Source: Candidatus Sedimenticola sp. (ex Thyasira tokunagai) (GTDB lineage: Bacteria; Pseudomonadota; Gammaproteobacteria; Chromatiales; Chromatiaceae). Taken from it: a stretch of 64,000 bases of DNA. The DNA lies in NCBI GenBank assembly GCA_037318855.1, contig CP134874.1, positions 1,860,598-1,924,597 on the forward strand. The letters are read 5' to 3'. The notes under the pieces were generated by a model that had not been told where the DNA came from, searched no databases, and was given only the letters and a program-made list of their open reading frames with translations. Numbering within the stretch: position 1 is the stretch's first letter; each line of letters begins with the position of its first letter. Below are positions 36,275-45,837 of this stretch, in pieces. The position numbers and the translations under genes were made by a program.

Positions 36275-37081
36275 CTACAGACGCTGCTTGGCTCCACAGT
36301 GTTCACAGAATGGTGCATGCTCAGCTATCTCCTCTCCACAGTCGATACACTCCTTGTGTTTTGCCACGTGTTCGGACAGTTTGATTGAGATGGTGCCCGT
36401 TAACAGTGCGAACATAGTGATGCCCATCATCATTACTACGGAGGCGAGCAATTTGCCCGCCGTGGTTGCAGGCACTATGTCGCCGTAGCCTACTGTGGTC
36501 ATGGTGACTATAGCCCACCAGCAACCCATGAAGGCGTTGCCAAAGGTCTCAGGCTCAAGAAAGTGGATCAGATTACCCGATACCAGAACCATGATGATAA
36601 TGGTTGCCAGTACGACAAAGACTATATCGAACACATCAATCATCGAGGCGAAGAAGAGCCTGATGGCGCGCAGATAGCGCAGCAGTTTGAGCAATCGAAG
36701 TATCCGCAGCAGGCGAATCGCAAGGAAGACATCGCCGAACAGTAGCAGGGGCAACCAGGTGAAGAGGTCAACCAGGCCATAGAAACTCAATAGGTACTTG
36801 GGTGGTTGATGTGCAGAATAAGCCCGCAGTAGATACTCCATGGCAAAGAGCAGGGTTATGATTATTTCCACGTAGTGGATTAGCTCGCGGGCCTGTTCGG
36901 TCACCCTATCGAGTGTGCCGACCATCGAGAGCAGTACACTACCCAAGATCACCAGCATACCGAACATGTTGGCATTTCGGCCCCATGGATGATGTAGGTC
37001 GAACAGTATAGTGTTAATACCTTCGCGCAGGGATCGCTGTCGAAATGGATTGGTGTTATCAGTTCTATTTTTATCCATCAC
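36275..37081 (-). CDS. Voltage-gated K+ channel-like ion transporter with C-terminal zinc ribbon
   Basis: This 268-aa membrane protein has six predicted helices (about 40-215). S4 is arginine-rich (AIRLLRILRLLKLLRYLRAI) and the selectivity filter TVGYGD stands at residues 196-201. So it is a tetrameric K+ channel of the voltage-gated kind. The C-terminus carries a zinc ribbon (Cys245, Cys248, Cys259, Cys262: CIDCG and CEHCG), which is unusual and could sense metals or redox. It is transcribed alone. Confidence 0.88.
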   Translation of the reverse strand: MMDKNRTDNTNPFRQRSLREGINTILFDLHHPWGRNANMFGMLVILGSVLLSMVGTLDRVTEQARELIHYVEIIITLLFAMEYLLRAYSAHQPPKYLLSFYGLVDLFTWLPLLLFGDVFLAIRLLRILRLLKLLRYLRAIRLFFASMIDVFDIVFVVLATIIIMVLVSGNLIHFLEPETFGNAFMGCWWAIVTMTTVGYGDIVPATTAGKLLASVVMMMGITMFALLTGTISIKLSEHVAKHKECIDCGEEIAEHAPFCEHCGAKQRL

Positions 37082-37361
37082 CCGTTTTCCCGGTATTTAC
37101 AGAGTTCAAGCACAGCGAAACAAGATAATAGCTGCGCAGGCTGTGTGCATGCTTAAAGTCTTGACGATTCCACATGCTACTTCTGTAGTCAATTAATTAA
37201 GCGGAAAAAATGGAGATATCAGGGCCGAGTCCAGCATTTAAAATCATCAGGCTGAACGAAAAGCTGCAGTTATTCTGAAAGGGATAAAACAGCTCAAGTT
37301 ATTTCCCCTATTCATAAGCGTCTGTATACCAGTTCCCTTTGCGCCTTTGCGCGAGATTAAA

Positions 37362-37598
37362 CCTAGAATCCTCAGTTGGGCAGGGTGGAAAGTGCACTTG
37401 CGGTGGTGCAGTACAAGGGACAACGACGAGGAATAGTTGTTCTATTCCAAGGAGTTGTAACGCCGTAATGCGCCACCGCAAGTGTGCTATCCGCCCTGCA
37501 GCGTGATTCACCCTGAGAGTGAAATAGGCGATCGCAGTCAATGCAATTAAAATCAATGTGTTGCTCGTAGAATGAAGCGGCCAACTGAGGATTCTAGG
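37362..37598. mobile_element. MITE-like element with 18-bp perfect inverted ends and TTAAA target duplication
   Basis: The ends CCTAGAATCCTCAGTTGG (37362-37379) and its exact complement (37581-37598) bound 237 bp. The flanks are TTAAA on both sides (37357-37361 and 37599-37603), a clean 5-bp target duplication. A second long inverted repeat (arms near 37379-37407 and 37472-37499, core CACTTGCGGTGG) lies inside. There is no transposase, so it is non-autonomous. The CCTAGA-type end and AT-rich target recall IS1380-family elements, which is a guess. Confidence 0.85.
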
Positions 37599-37718
37599 TT
37601 AAAGGTGTGGGTGACAATATGGGCTTAAGTAAGTGCCATTCGGGGCTGATCGGAGTTTCCATGTTAGCGCTGGTGATGACTAATGATCATGGAGGATCTT
37701 CAATAGGAAGGAGACAAA

Positions 37719-37754
37719 GAAAAAGGCGCACCCACTTCTGGATGCACCTTTTTC
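37719..37754 (-). terminator. Rho-independent terminator of the pnt operon
   Basis: Read on the minus strand, AGGTGCATCC/GGGTGCGCCT forms a stem flanked by A and T runs, about 55 bp past the pntB stop. Confidence 0.8.
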
Positions 37755-37809
37755 TATTTACAGCTCAGTAGGCTAGGCCATCACCCCACCAAGCCGCTCC
37801 GGCTCTGAA

Positions 37810-39201
37810 CTAGAGGTTAGCCAGAATCTCATCGACACTGGCTTTGGCATCGCCAAACAGCATACGTGAGTTCTCTTTGAAGAAGAGCGGGTTCTGTACG
37901 CCGGCGTAACCGGTGGCCATGCCCCGTTTCATCACGATGGATGTTTTTGCCTTCCAGCACTCAAGTACCGGCATACCCGCGATGGGGCTTGCCGGGTTGT
38001 CCTGAGCATCGGGGTTGACGATATCGTTGGCGCCGATCACCAGCACCGCATCGGTCTGTGGGAAATCATCATTGATCTCATCCATTTCCAGTACGATATC
38101 GTAAGGCACCTTGGCTTCAGCCAGCAGCACATTCATGTGACCCGGCAGGCGCCCGGCCACCGGATGAATGGCAAAGCGAACTTTGACGCCCTGGGCCTGC
38201 AGTTTCTTGGTCATCTCAAAGATCGGGTACTGAGCCTGAGCTACCGCCATGCCGTAGCCTGGGATAATCACCACCTCAGATGAGTTCTTCAGAATCTCTG
38301 CAGTCTCGGCTGCCAAGACGGGAACCACATCGCCCTGATCCACCACCTCACCTGAGGGTGTGCCACTCTCTGTACCAAAGCCACCTGCGATTACCGCCAG
38401 GAACTTGCGGTTCATTGCACGGCACATGATGTAACTCAGGATGGCACCACTACTACCCACCAGTGCACCGACAACAATCAGCAGATCGTTGGCAAGCATA
38501 AAGCCTGTGGCTGCCGCGGCCCAACCGGAGTAGCTGTTGAGCATGGAGACAACAACCGGCATATCCGCACCACCGATGGCCATGACCATGTGGACACCGA
38601 ATACCATGGCGATCAGCGTCATGATAATCAGCGGCATCATGCCTGCCGAATGGGACTCAGCGCCAACGAATTGGGTGCCGAGAACAATGCAGATAACGCC
38701 AAGGCCAAGGTTCAGCCAGTGGCGGGCCGGTAGCATCAGTGGTTTACTGGTGATAATGCCTTTCAGCTTACCGAATGCAGCAACTGAGCCTGTAAATGTG
38801 ATTGCACCGATGAGTACGCCAATGTAGATCTCAATCTCATGGATGGTGCGCTCGATACCTTCAAGATGGGAGTTGGGATCGAGGTAGCTGGCGTAACCCA
38901 CCAGTACAGCTGCCAAGCCGACGAAGCTGTGGAGTATCGCCACCAGCTCCGGCATCTCGGTCATCTCTACCCGTTTGGCGAGGAAGCCACCGATAACACC
39001 ACCTACGACCATACAGATGAGAATGGTGGTGTAGCCGGTGACCTGAGCCCCCAGTATCGTGGCAACAATGGCGATTACCATGCCGGCAATGCCATAGATG
39101 TTTCCGCGTTGTGCGCTCTCTTGATTGCTCAATCCGCCGAGTGCGAGGATAAATAGAACACTGGCTGCGATATAGGCAACCGTAATCATACCTTCAGTCA
39201 T
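37810..39201 (-). CDS. pntB: NAD(P) transhydrogenase subunit beta
   Basis: This 463-aa inner-membrane subunit joins eight or nine helices (domain II; e.g. [18 protein letters not shown]) to the C-terminal NADP-binding domain III. The latter shows [51 protein letters not shown] and [16 protein letters not shown]. With PntA it uses the proton gradient to make NADPH from NADH. It lies 13 bp after pntA in the same operon. NADPH from this enzyme would serve the monomeric isocitrate dehydrogenase when it runs in the carboxylating direction. Confidence 0.95.
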   Translation of the reverse strand: MTEGMITVAYIAASVLFILALGGLSNQESAQRGNIYGIAGMVIAIVATILGAQVTGYTTILICMVVGGVIGGFLAKRVEMTEMPELVAILHSFVGLAAVLVGYASYLDPNSHLEGIERTIHEIEIYIGVLIGAITFTGSVAAFGKLKGIITSKPLMLPARHWLNLGLGVICIVLGTQFVGAESHSAGMMPLIIMTLIAMVFGVHMVMAIGGADMPVVVSMLNSYSGWAAAATGFMLANDLLIVVGALVGSSGAILSYIMCRAMNRKFLAVIAGGFGTESGTPSGEVVDQGDVVPVLAAETAEILKNSSEVVIIPGYGMAVAQAQYPIFEMTKKLQAQGVKVRFAIHPVAGRLPGHMNVLLAEAKVPYDIVLEMDEINDDFPQTDAVLVIGANDIVNPDAQDNPASPIAGMPVLECWKAKTSIVMKRGMATGYAGVQNPLFFKENSRMLFGDAKASVDEILANL

Positions 39202-39214
39202 TTTTTTACGGCTC

Positions 39215-40783
39215 CTATTTCTGGAACATTTTCAGCATGCGCTGGGTGACAAGAAAACCACCCGCGATGTTGATTGTGGCGATAAGAATAGCGACTGCCG
39301 CCAGACCTGTAACCAGCGTAGAACTACCCGATACTTGTAAAAGTGCACCGATAACGATGATGCCTGAGATGGCATTGGTGACACTCATCAGCGGTGTATG
39401 CAGTGCTGCCGACACGTTCCAGATCACCATGTAGCCGATAAAGCAGGCCAGAACGAAGACGGTGAAGTGGGCGAGAAAATCTGCCGGGGCTACAGCGCCG
39501 ACACCAAGCAACAGAAGAGCAGTAATACCCATGCCGATTGCCGCTTTTACACCACTGGGTTTCTCTTCCTCTTTTGCAACAGGAGGCGCTACGGTTGCCA
39601 TCTTCTCTTTGGGAGGAGCGGCGGAGATTTTCGGTGCCGGTGGCGGCCAGGTGATTTCGCCCTGGTCGATGACCGTTACCCCACGAATCACCTCATCTTC
39701 CATGTTGACGTTGATCTGACCATCTTTCTCAGGGGTCAGGTCGGTCAGCAGGTGTCTCAGGTTGGTACCGTAGAGCTGGCTCGACTGAGTCGGCAGGCGA
39801 CTCGGCAGGTCGGTAAGGCCGACAATCGTTACGCCGTGCCTGGAGATGATCTTGCCGGGCTCAGTGAGTGCGCAGTTACCACCCTGTTCTGCGGCGAGAT
39901 CAACAATCACGCTGCCGTCGCGCATGGTCTCAACCATGCCGGCAGTGATCAGCTCAGGAGCTGGTTTGCCGGGAATCAGGGCGGTGGTGATGATGATATC
40001 CACCTCCATCGCCTGGTCGGCAAAGAGCTTCATCTCAGCTTCGATAAACGCTTTGCTCATCACCTTGGCGTAACCGCCTTCACCGGAGCCGTCTTCCTCC
40101 TCCTCGTAGTCGAGTTCGAGGAATTCAGCACCCATGCTCTCAACCTGCTCTTTTACTTCAGGGCGGGTATCGAAGGCGCGTACTATGGCACCCATGGAGC
40201 CGGCGGCACCGACTGCGGCAAGACCTGCAACACCGGCGCCAATGACCATGAATTTGGCCGGCGGCACTTTACCGGCGGCGGTGATCTGACCGGTGAAGAA
40301 GCGGCCAAACTGGGAGGCGGCCTCGACAACAGCACGATAACCGGCAATGTTAGCCATGGAGCTGAGGGCATCGAGTTTCTGGGCACGGGATATGCGTGGA
40401 ACGCTGTCCATTGCCATGATGGTGGCTTTTCGTGCCTTCAGCCTCTCCAGCAGCTCTTCATTTTGAGCAGGCCAGATAAAGCTGATCAGATTGCCGCCTT
40501 CACGCAGCAGCTCTGACTCATCGATACCGAGGGCGGGGTGACACTCCGGAGCGCGCACCTTCATAACGATATCGGAATCGGCCCACAGTGCTTTGACATC
40601 TTCAACGATCTCAACGCCTGCTTCACGATAGGCTTCATCAGTGAAATGCGCCTTCTCACCCGCCCCACTTTCAAGTGCTACGGAAAAACCCAGTTTCTGG
40701 ATCTGTTCCGCAGTCTCCGGGGTCATAGCGACGCGACATTCACCATCATGGACTTCCTTTGGAACTCCAATCTTCATGGACAT
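39215..40783 (-). CDS. pntA: NAD(P) transhydrogenase subunit alpha (single-chain)
   Basis: ATG 40783 with AGGAGGA upstream was chosen over upstream starts. The 522-aa protein has domain I ([24 protein letters not shown] site [38 protein letters not shown]) and a C-terminal membrane part (about 435-520) with four helices. So the PntAA and PntAB parts that are separate in some bacteria are fused, as in E. coli. A Pro/Ala/Lys-rich linker (about 400-425) joins them. It is first in the pntA-pntB operon. Confidence 0.95.
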   Translation of the reverse strand: MSMKIGVPKEVHDGECRVAMTPETAEQIQKLGFSVALESGAGEKAHFTDEAYREAGVEIVEDVKALWADSDIVMKVRAPECHPALGIDESELLREGGNLISFIWPAQNEELLERLKARKATIMAMDSVPRISRAQKLDALSSMANIAGYRAVVEAASQFGRFFTGQITAAGKVPPAKFMVIGAGVAGLAAVGAAGSMGAIVRAFDTRPEVKEQVESMGAEFLELDYEEEEDGSGEGGYAKVMSKAFIEAEMKLFADQAMEVDIIITTALIPGKPAPELITAGMVETMRDGSVIVDLAAEQGGNCALTEPGKIISRHGVTIVGLTDLPSRLPTQSSQLYGTNLRHLLTDLTPEKDGQINVNMEDEVIRGVTVIDQGEITWPPPAPKISAAPPKEKMATVAPPVAKEEEKPSGVKAAIGMGITALLLLGVGAVAPADFLAHFTVFVLACFIGYMVIWNVSAALHTPLMSVTNAISGIIVIGALLQVSGSSTLVTGLAAVAILIATINIAGGFLVTQRMLKMFQK

Positions 40784-40875
40784 ACAGCTATCCTCCTGTC
40801 TATTCAGTTCAATTTTGTTTTTCCAACGGCAACCGCCCTGATGGGTAGCTGCAGCAGGCATATACTTTGAAAACT

Positions 40876-40967
40876 CAAGTTTTGGGCTTCATTCGCACCT
40901 TCTCCCTCAGAGGGTGAAGGGACGGTCTAATCAAGCTCTTGTTATGTCATTTGAACACCGAAACTTA
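40876..40967. repeat. Palindromic repeat, short copy of the 10783 family
   Basis: The right end (minus strand TAAGTTTCGGTGTTCAAATG then TAGACCGTCCCTTC) matches the left end of the element at 10783 almost base for base. The left end CAAGTTTTGGGCTTCA is a 12/16 inverted match. A CTTCTCCCTC/GAGGGTGAAGG stem lies inside. It separates aconitase from pntA. Confidence 0.7.
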
Positions 40968-40977
40968 AATTTAAAAA

Positions 40978-42891
40978 CTAGTGTGTGGCTTTAAAGTAGG
41001 GCAGGGCACCACCTGCTTTCAGGATGGCCACATCCTTCTCTTCAAAAGCCGGGTTCAATGAAATCTTCTCCCCGTTGACCTCAAGGAACAGCTCACCCTC
41101 GAGATCCGAGACATCGATCGCAACCTGATCGCCCTGGTTAATCTTTGCGTAGTCATCAACGTTGGCGAATGTTAGCGGCACGATACCAAAATTGACCAGA
41201 TTTGCCACGTGAATACGGGCAAACTGTGAAACCACTACCGCCCGGATACCGAGCCAGCGAGGACAGAGTGCAGCATGCTCGCGGGAGCTGCCTTGTCCGT
41301 AGTTCTCTCCACCAACCAGGATACCATGACCACCTGCATCACGATGTGCCACCGAGCGCTCTGCAAAAGTGGTATCGACCTGGTTGAAGGTGGCCTGCAT
41401 TGCGTACTCCTTGACGTTGGAGCGCAGTGGTAGATAGATACCGGCGGGCTGAATATCATCAGTGCTGATATTGTCTCCCAGCTTAAGCATCACCTCACCT
41501 TCAAGCCTGTTTGGCAGTGCTTCAAAATCGGGCAGCGCCATGATGTTGGGGCCACGAATCACCTCCACCTTCTCCGCTTCCGCCAAGGGTGGTGGGGTGC
41601 TGAAGGATGAGGTGTCATCCACCTGAGGTGTCTGCTCAATCTCAATGTTTCCTGTGGGCAGGGTGATCTCGCCGGTCAATGCGCTGGCGGCTGCCACCAG
41701 GGGGCTGACCAGGTGCACCTCGGCATCGGCTGTGCCGGAACGTTTGGGGAAGTTGCGATTGAATGTGCGCAGGCTGAGCCCTTTGCTGACAGGAGAGCCG
41801 CCCTGGCCGATACAGGCGCCGCAACCATTCTCCATCACCCGCACGCCTGAGGCGTAGAGTGAGCTCAGGTAGCTGGAGTTGGCCAGCTGCATGGCGACGG
41901 CCCGGGAGCCGGGGTAGAGGAGGGTATCCACCACCACGCGCTTGCCTTTGAGCATTTGGGCAAAGCTGGCGATATTCTCGTAGGAGCTGTTGGTGCAACT
42001 GCCGACACAGACCTGATCCACCTTGGCGCCTGCGTGGTCTGAAATTTTTTCTACATTACCCGGTGAGGGGTAGATGGCAATTAGTGGCTCCAGTGCATCG
42101 AGGTCGATCTCGATTGTATCGGCGTACTCGGCGTTTTCATCCGCTGCCATCGGCTTGTAGTCGCTACTTCGCCCACGGCTCTCAAGGTACTCACTGGTAC
42201 GCTCGTCACTGGGGAAGATGGAGGTGGATGCCCCCATCTCAGCACCCATATTGGTGATGGTGGCACGCTCTGTGAGGGATAGGCTGGCGACACCTGGACC
42301 GGCATACTCAAAGATCTTTCCCTTGCCGCCCTTAACGCCGACGATAGAGAGCATCTTGAGGATGACATCCATAGCCATAACACCGTCATGCAGGGCGCCT
42401 GTAAGGTTGACCTTGACCACTTGAGGCATGGGGAGCTTGTACTCACCTGTGGCCATCGCCAGAGCGACGTCATAGCCGCCGGCACCAAAGTAGATAGCGC
42501 CCATGCCGCCGGCGTTGACGGTATGACTGTCGGCGCCGATGCCGGTCATGCCCGGCTTGACGAAGTTCTCAATGTTGAGGAAGTGACATATACCGGTGCC
42601 GGGAGGCGAAAAGATGATGCCGAGCTTATCTGAGACGGTTCTCAGATATTGATGGTCATCGGGGTTTCTGAAGCCGGACTGCATCATGCTGTGATCAACG
42701 AAGTTGACAGAGAGGGGCTTTACCCGCTCAACGCCCATCGCCTCAAGTTGCAGCATGCACATGGTGCCGGTGGCGTCTTGGGTGAATGCTTCATCGATGC
42801 GAAGGGTGACTACTTCACCCGCTGCTGGCAGATCGCCGCCGCCAACTTGATGCTCGGCGAAGATCTTTTCTGTCAAATTTAAGGGCTTCAT
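40978..42891 (-). CDS. acnA: Aconitate hydratase (short, about 637 aa)
   Basis: The enzyme interconverts citrate and isocitrate. The [4Fe-4S] ligands are Cys299 (CVGSCTNSS), Cys357 and Cys360 (GCGACIGQGG). Other signatures are FVDHSMMQSG, GIGADSHTVNAGGMGAIYFG and the C-terminal swivel domain (GDNISTDDIQPAG; GGENYGQGSSREHAALCPRW). At 637 aa it is much shorter than E. coli AcnA/AcnB and belongs to the type frequent in anaerobes and in Geobacter/Chlorobium-like bacteria. It is divergent from the fumarate-reductase-like operon and shares the carbon theme of the region. The symbol is approximate. Confidence 0.92.
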   Translation of the reverse strand: MKPLNLTEKIFAEHQVGGGDLPAAGEVVTLRIDEAFTQDATGTMCMLQLEAMGVERVKPLSVNFVDHSMMQSGFRNPDDHQYLRTVSDKLGIIFSPPGTGICHFLNIENFVKPGMTGIGADSHTVNAGGMGAIYFGAGGYDVALAMATGEYKLPMPQVVKVNLTGALHDGVMAMDVILKMLSIVGVKGGKGKIFEYAGPGVASLSLTERATITNMGAEMGASTSIFPSDERTSEYLESRGRSSDYKPMAADENAEYADTIEIDLDALEPLIAIYPSPGNVEKISDHAGAKVDQVCVGSCTNSSYENIASFAQMLKGKRVVVDTLLYPGSRAVAMQLANSSYLSSLYASGVRVMENGCGACIGQGGSPVSKGLSLRTFNRNFPKRSGTADAEVHLVSPLVAAASALTGEITLPTGNIEIEQTPQVDDTSSFSTPPPLAEAEKVEVIRGPNIMALPDFEALPNRLEGEVMLKLGDNISTDDIQPAGIYLPLRSNVKEYAMQATFNQVDTTFAERSVAHRDAGGHGILVGGENYGQGSSREHAALCPRWLGIRAVVVSQFARIHVANLVNFGIVPLTFANVDDYAKINQGDQVAIDVSDLEGELFLEVNGEKISLNPAFEEKDVAILKAGGALPYFKATH

Positions 42892-43530
42892 CTATCTCTT
42901 CCTCTATATATTATGCAGAGACGGTTTTGTAGGGCTCGAAAAAATCCCCTCTCCCTCGGGGAGAAGGGATTTTTCTAAAAACTCGAGATTGCTCTTTATA
43001 TCTCAACAGGCCAAATGAGAAAACCTAGCAACCATAGCTTGTATACCCATTTTTGCCAACAAACACAATTTTTTTGTGGGAAGTAGTAAATTTCTTTACA
43101 AGACCGGAGAGCACGTTGTTTTGGCTGATATCAAGCCCAGGTCATTAAACAGTATGGAGTATGGATGAGAAAAAAAGCAGCCAGATAAAAATTCTCGGAT
43201 GAAAAGGTCATCCCAGCTTAGCGCTCCCGTGGAGATATCTGTTACTGAGCTTGTAAGATGAATTATCAATTACTATCAGTAAGATAGATGCAGTCTTCAG
43301 TACCGTTAATCTACGATGGGAGCAATGATACTACGCTTTATTGTGGTACTGCTGACCACCTTATTTCTTCACCTTGACCAATAACCGCTTATGCCACTTC
43401 TAGGAACAGGTTACCTGTTTTGAATAAGCATAAAAAAAGGCTTTAATTATAATACTGATAAGCATATCTGATGGCTGATCGGGTACAATCTAATCCATAA
43501 TGCCGGGCTACGCAGTAATGAGAAAAGTGC
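42892..43530. promoter_or_regulatory. Divergent control region between aconitase and the fumarate-reductase-like operon
   Basis: These 640 bases carry the promoters of both divergent units. A strong hairpin lies at 42940-42974. The remainder is AT-rich without a gene. An AT-rich stretch near 43435-43500 (TAATTATAATACTG) before ATG 43531 could hold the promoter of the plus-strand operon. Shared control is inferred from the divergent layout. Confidence 0.4.
42940..42974. repeat. Hairpin AAAAATCCCCTCTCCC family
   Basis: AAAAATCCC and GGGATTTTT enclose a CTCTCCC/GGGGAGA stem. A-run on one side and T-run on the other could terminate in either direction; it lies 50 bp before the aconitase start. 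It shares the CTCTCCC module with the 10783 element. Confidence 0.6.
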
Positions 43531-44175
43531 ATGGGTGAACAAGCAGAAGATAGCGGAAGAAGTGGCGACCAGGTCAACCTGACCATCAACGGAAAGTCGA
43601 TTTCCGCACCATCTTCACTCTCGGTGATCCAGGCGCTCTGGCATACCGGTTATCCGAGGGTAAAAAGTGTCGGCTGTCTGGAGGGAGTTTGCGGTTCCTG
43701 CCGTGTCATGGTTCGTCGGGTAGACAGCCGTGAAGTGACTACAGAGCTGGGCTGTCAGGTGCTTATCGAAGAGGGGATGCAGGTCAATTTCCTACTTTTT
43801 CCCACACCGACCCACCATCGCTATCAACTTGAAGAGATCAATAGCTCCTGGGAAGTACAGGGGAAATTCCACAAGTTCTTCCCCGAAGCGGAAATGTGTA
43901 GGCATTGTGGTGGCTGTAACCAGACCTGCCCAAAAGGGATCAGTGTGGAACTCGGTGTAGAGCTCGCATCCAAGGGCCGTTTTGAAGAGGCGGGGGCACT
44001 GTTTATTGAGTGCGTCCTATGTAATCTCTGCCAAACGGCCTGCCCTGAGTCTATTGCTCCAAACCATGTCGGTCTCTTCTCCAGACGGGTGTCTGCCTAT
44101 TTCCATATTCGGCCATCGAACCTGATCAACCGCCTTGAAAAACTGCGTAAAGGCGAGCTGGAGATTATCAAATAA
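43531..44175 (+). CDS. FrdB-like iron-sulfur subunit of a putative soluble fumarate reductase
   Basis: The 214-aa protein is built like SdhB/FrdB: a ferredoxin domain for [2Fe-2S] with Cys49, Cys54, Cys57 and Cys75 (GCLEGVCGSC and ELGC), followed by two classical CxxCxxCxxxCP motifs (Cys123/126/129/133 and 161/164/167/171). The two last motifs would hold two [4Fe-4S] clusters; SdhB usually has one [4Fe-4S] and one [3Fe-4S]. There is no membrane anchor gene nearby. It precedes the flavoprotein gene by 33 bp. It probably carries electrons from the NuoF-like protein to the FAD subunit. Confidence 0.85.
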   Translation: MGEQAEDSGRSGDQVNLTINGKSISAPSSLSVIQALWHTGYPRVKSVGCLEGVCGSCRVMVRRVDSREVTTELGCQVLIEEGMQVNFLLFPTPTHHRYQLEEINSSWEVQGKFHKFFPEAEMCRHCGGCNQTCPKGISVELGVELASKGRFEEAGALFIECVLCNLCQTACPESIAPNHVGLFSRRVSAYFHIRPSNLINRLEKLRKGELEIIK

Positions 44176-44208
44176 CTCCATGGCACCCATCAAAAGCACA
44201 ATTAACTC

Positions 44209-45834
44209 ATGACTAACGGCATCCCATACGCCACTGCGCTAGAGCAGTATGAGCCCAAGGCTGAACGCCCTTTACCTGATCAGGAGATGAGCGGCGAAGA
44301 GCTGCGACGAGCCTATCATCCTGATCACTATGCGGACTCCATCGTTGAACTGAATGTCGGCACCAACAAGGGCGATGCCTGCCATCGGCAGTTGGCAGAC
44401 ATTCTCCAGGCCGATGCCCGTATTGACGAAGCGGATCTTGCAGGAGCGCCCATTGTAGAGACCGATGTACTGGTCATTGGTGGCGGTGGTGCGGGCTGTG
44501 CGGCTGCGCTGACGGCCTCCAGAGGCGGCGCCAGTGTGATACTGGCGACCAAGCTGCGCATTGGTGACAGCAATACCGTGATGGCGGAGGGTGGGATTCA
44601 GGCCTCCATCGAAAAAGATGATACGCCCCAGATGCACTACGATGACACCCTCAAGGGTGGGCATCAGAATGTGAATAAGGATCTGGTGGCCAAGCTGGTG
44701 ATGAACGGCCCTGATGTGGTTCGTTGGCTGATCCAGCAGGGGATGCAGTTTGACCTGGATAAGTATGGCGATCTGCTGACCCGCAGGGCCGGTGGCACCT
44801 CCGCAGACCGGATCGTCTACTATCGTGACTACACCGGCCTTGAGATGATGCGGGTGCTTCAGGAAGCGGTACGCACCAGCCGCATAGATGTATGGGACTA
44901 CAGCCCGGCGGTTGAGCTGCTCTCTGATGAGTTGGGCCACTGTGCCGGTGCCGTTATCTCATCTCTTGAAGATAACCGCTATAAGCTGATCAAAGCCAAG
45001 TCGGTCATTATTGCTACTGGTGGTATCGGTCGCCTGCACCTCAATAAATTCCCTACCTCCAACCACTTTGGCGCCACTGGTGATGGTTTGGTGTTGGCCT
45101 ATCGCCTGGGTGCCAGGCTGCAGGATGTGGACTCTTTCCAGTACCACCCCTCAGGCCTTGCCTATCCACAGCATCTGGCTGGTACTCTGATTACCGAGGC
45201 GGTGCGCTCGGCGGGCGCTTACCTGCTCAATGGTAACGGCGATCGTTTCATTGAGGAGCTTCAGCCCCGCGATCAGGTGGCGGCAGCGATACTTCGTGAG
45301 TGCGCAGAGGGACGGGGTGTCACGGTTGACGGTGGAGGGCAGGGTATCTGGCTCGACACACCAGGCGTGGAGCTGCGTGAGCCGGGTATTTTTGATGCCC
45401 GTTTCCCGAAACTGATTGAACTGGGGAAGAAGAGTAATATCGATCCCAGAAAACAGCCGCTGCTGATCTACCCAACACTTCACTACCAAAACGGTGGTGT
45501 AGTTATTGACGAGAATTGTCAGAGCAGCGTGCCTGGACTCTACTGCGTGGGTGAAGTCTGTGGCGGTATCCATGGGCGTAACCGCCTGATGGGTAATGCT
45601 CTGCTAGAAATCATCGCATTTGGTCGTATTGCCGGGAACCATGCGATGGAGACCGCACCTTCGCATAAACATAAAAAGTCCTCGATTGAACATTTGAGCC
45701 AGCTGCGTCGTGAATTGACCCTGGCCAATATGCCAATGGATAAGCAGGGGCCGGCACTCTTCCCCAGCTATGCCAAATTCGAAAATGATTCGGACTATGG
45801 CGGTCTGCACAAAACTACCCAGGTGGAGAGCTGA
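44209..45834 (+). CDS. FrdA/SdhA-family flavoprotein of a putative soluble fumarate reductase
   Basis: The 541-aa protein has an 80-residue N-terminal extension, the FAD motif VIGGGGAGCAAALTASRGGA, and the histidyl-FAD-region-like MAEGGIQASIEKDD. The active-site-type elements are DSFQYHPSG (His), ELQPRDQVAAAI (Arg) and LHYQNGGV (His). The FAD end is CVGEVCGGIHGRNRLMGNAL. The usual C-terminal helical domain of SdhA is missing; the chain ends soon after. It sits between the FeS gene and the NADH module, 3 bp apart from the latter. It most likely reduces fumarate to succinate; L-aspartate oxidase is excluded by context and by the FeS partner. Confidence 0.85.
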   Translation: MTNGIPYATALEQYEPKAERPLPDQEMSGEELRRAYHPDHYADSIVELNVGTNKGDACHRQLADILQADARIDEADLAGAPIVETDVLVIGGGGAGCAAALTASRGGASVILATKLRIGDSNTVMAEGGIQASIEKDDTPQMHYDDTLKGGHQNVNKDLVAKLVMNGPDVVRWLIQQGMQFDLDKYGDLLTRRAGGTSADRIVYYRDYTGLEMMRVLQEAVRTSRIDVWDYSPAVELLSDELGHCAGAVISSLEDNRYKLIKAKSVIIATGGIGRLHLNKFPTSNHFGATGDGLVLAYRLGARLQDVDSFQYHPSGLAYPQHLAGTLITEAVRSAGAYLLNGNGDRFIEELQPRDQVAAAILRECAEGRGVTVDGGGQGIWLDTPGVELREPGIFDARFPKLIELGKKSNIDPRKQPLLIYPTLHYQNGGVVIDENCQSSVPGLYCVGEVCGGIHGRNRLMGNALLEIIAFGRIAGNHAMETAPSHKHKKSSIEHLSQLRRELTLANMPMDKQGPALFPSYAKFENDSDYGGLHKTTQVES

Positions 45835-45837
45835 TCG

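Noticed and set aside
39398..40516. Long open frame of 372 codons on the plus strand opposite pntA
   Set aside because: It is antisense to a clear transhydrogenase gene, has a His/Gly/Asp-rich unnatural composition and no ribosome site; it is a shadow frame.
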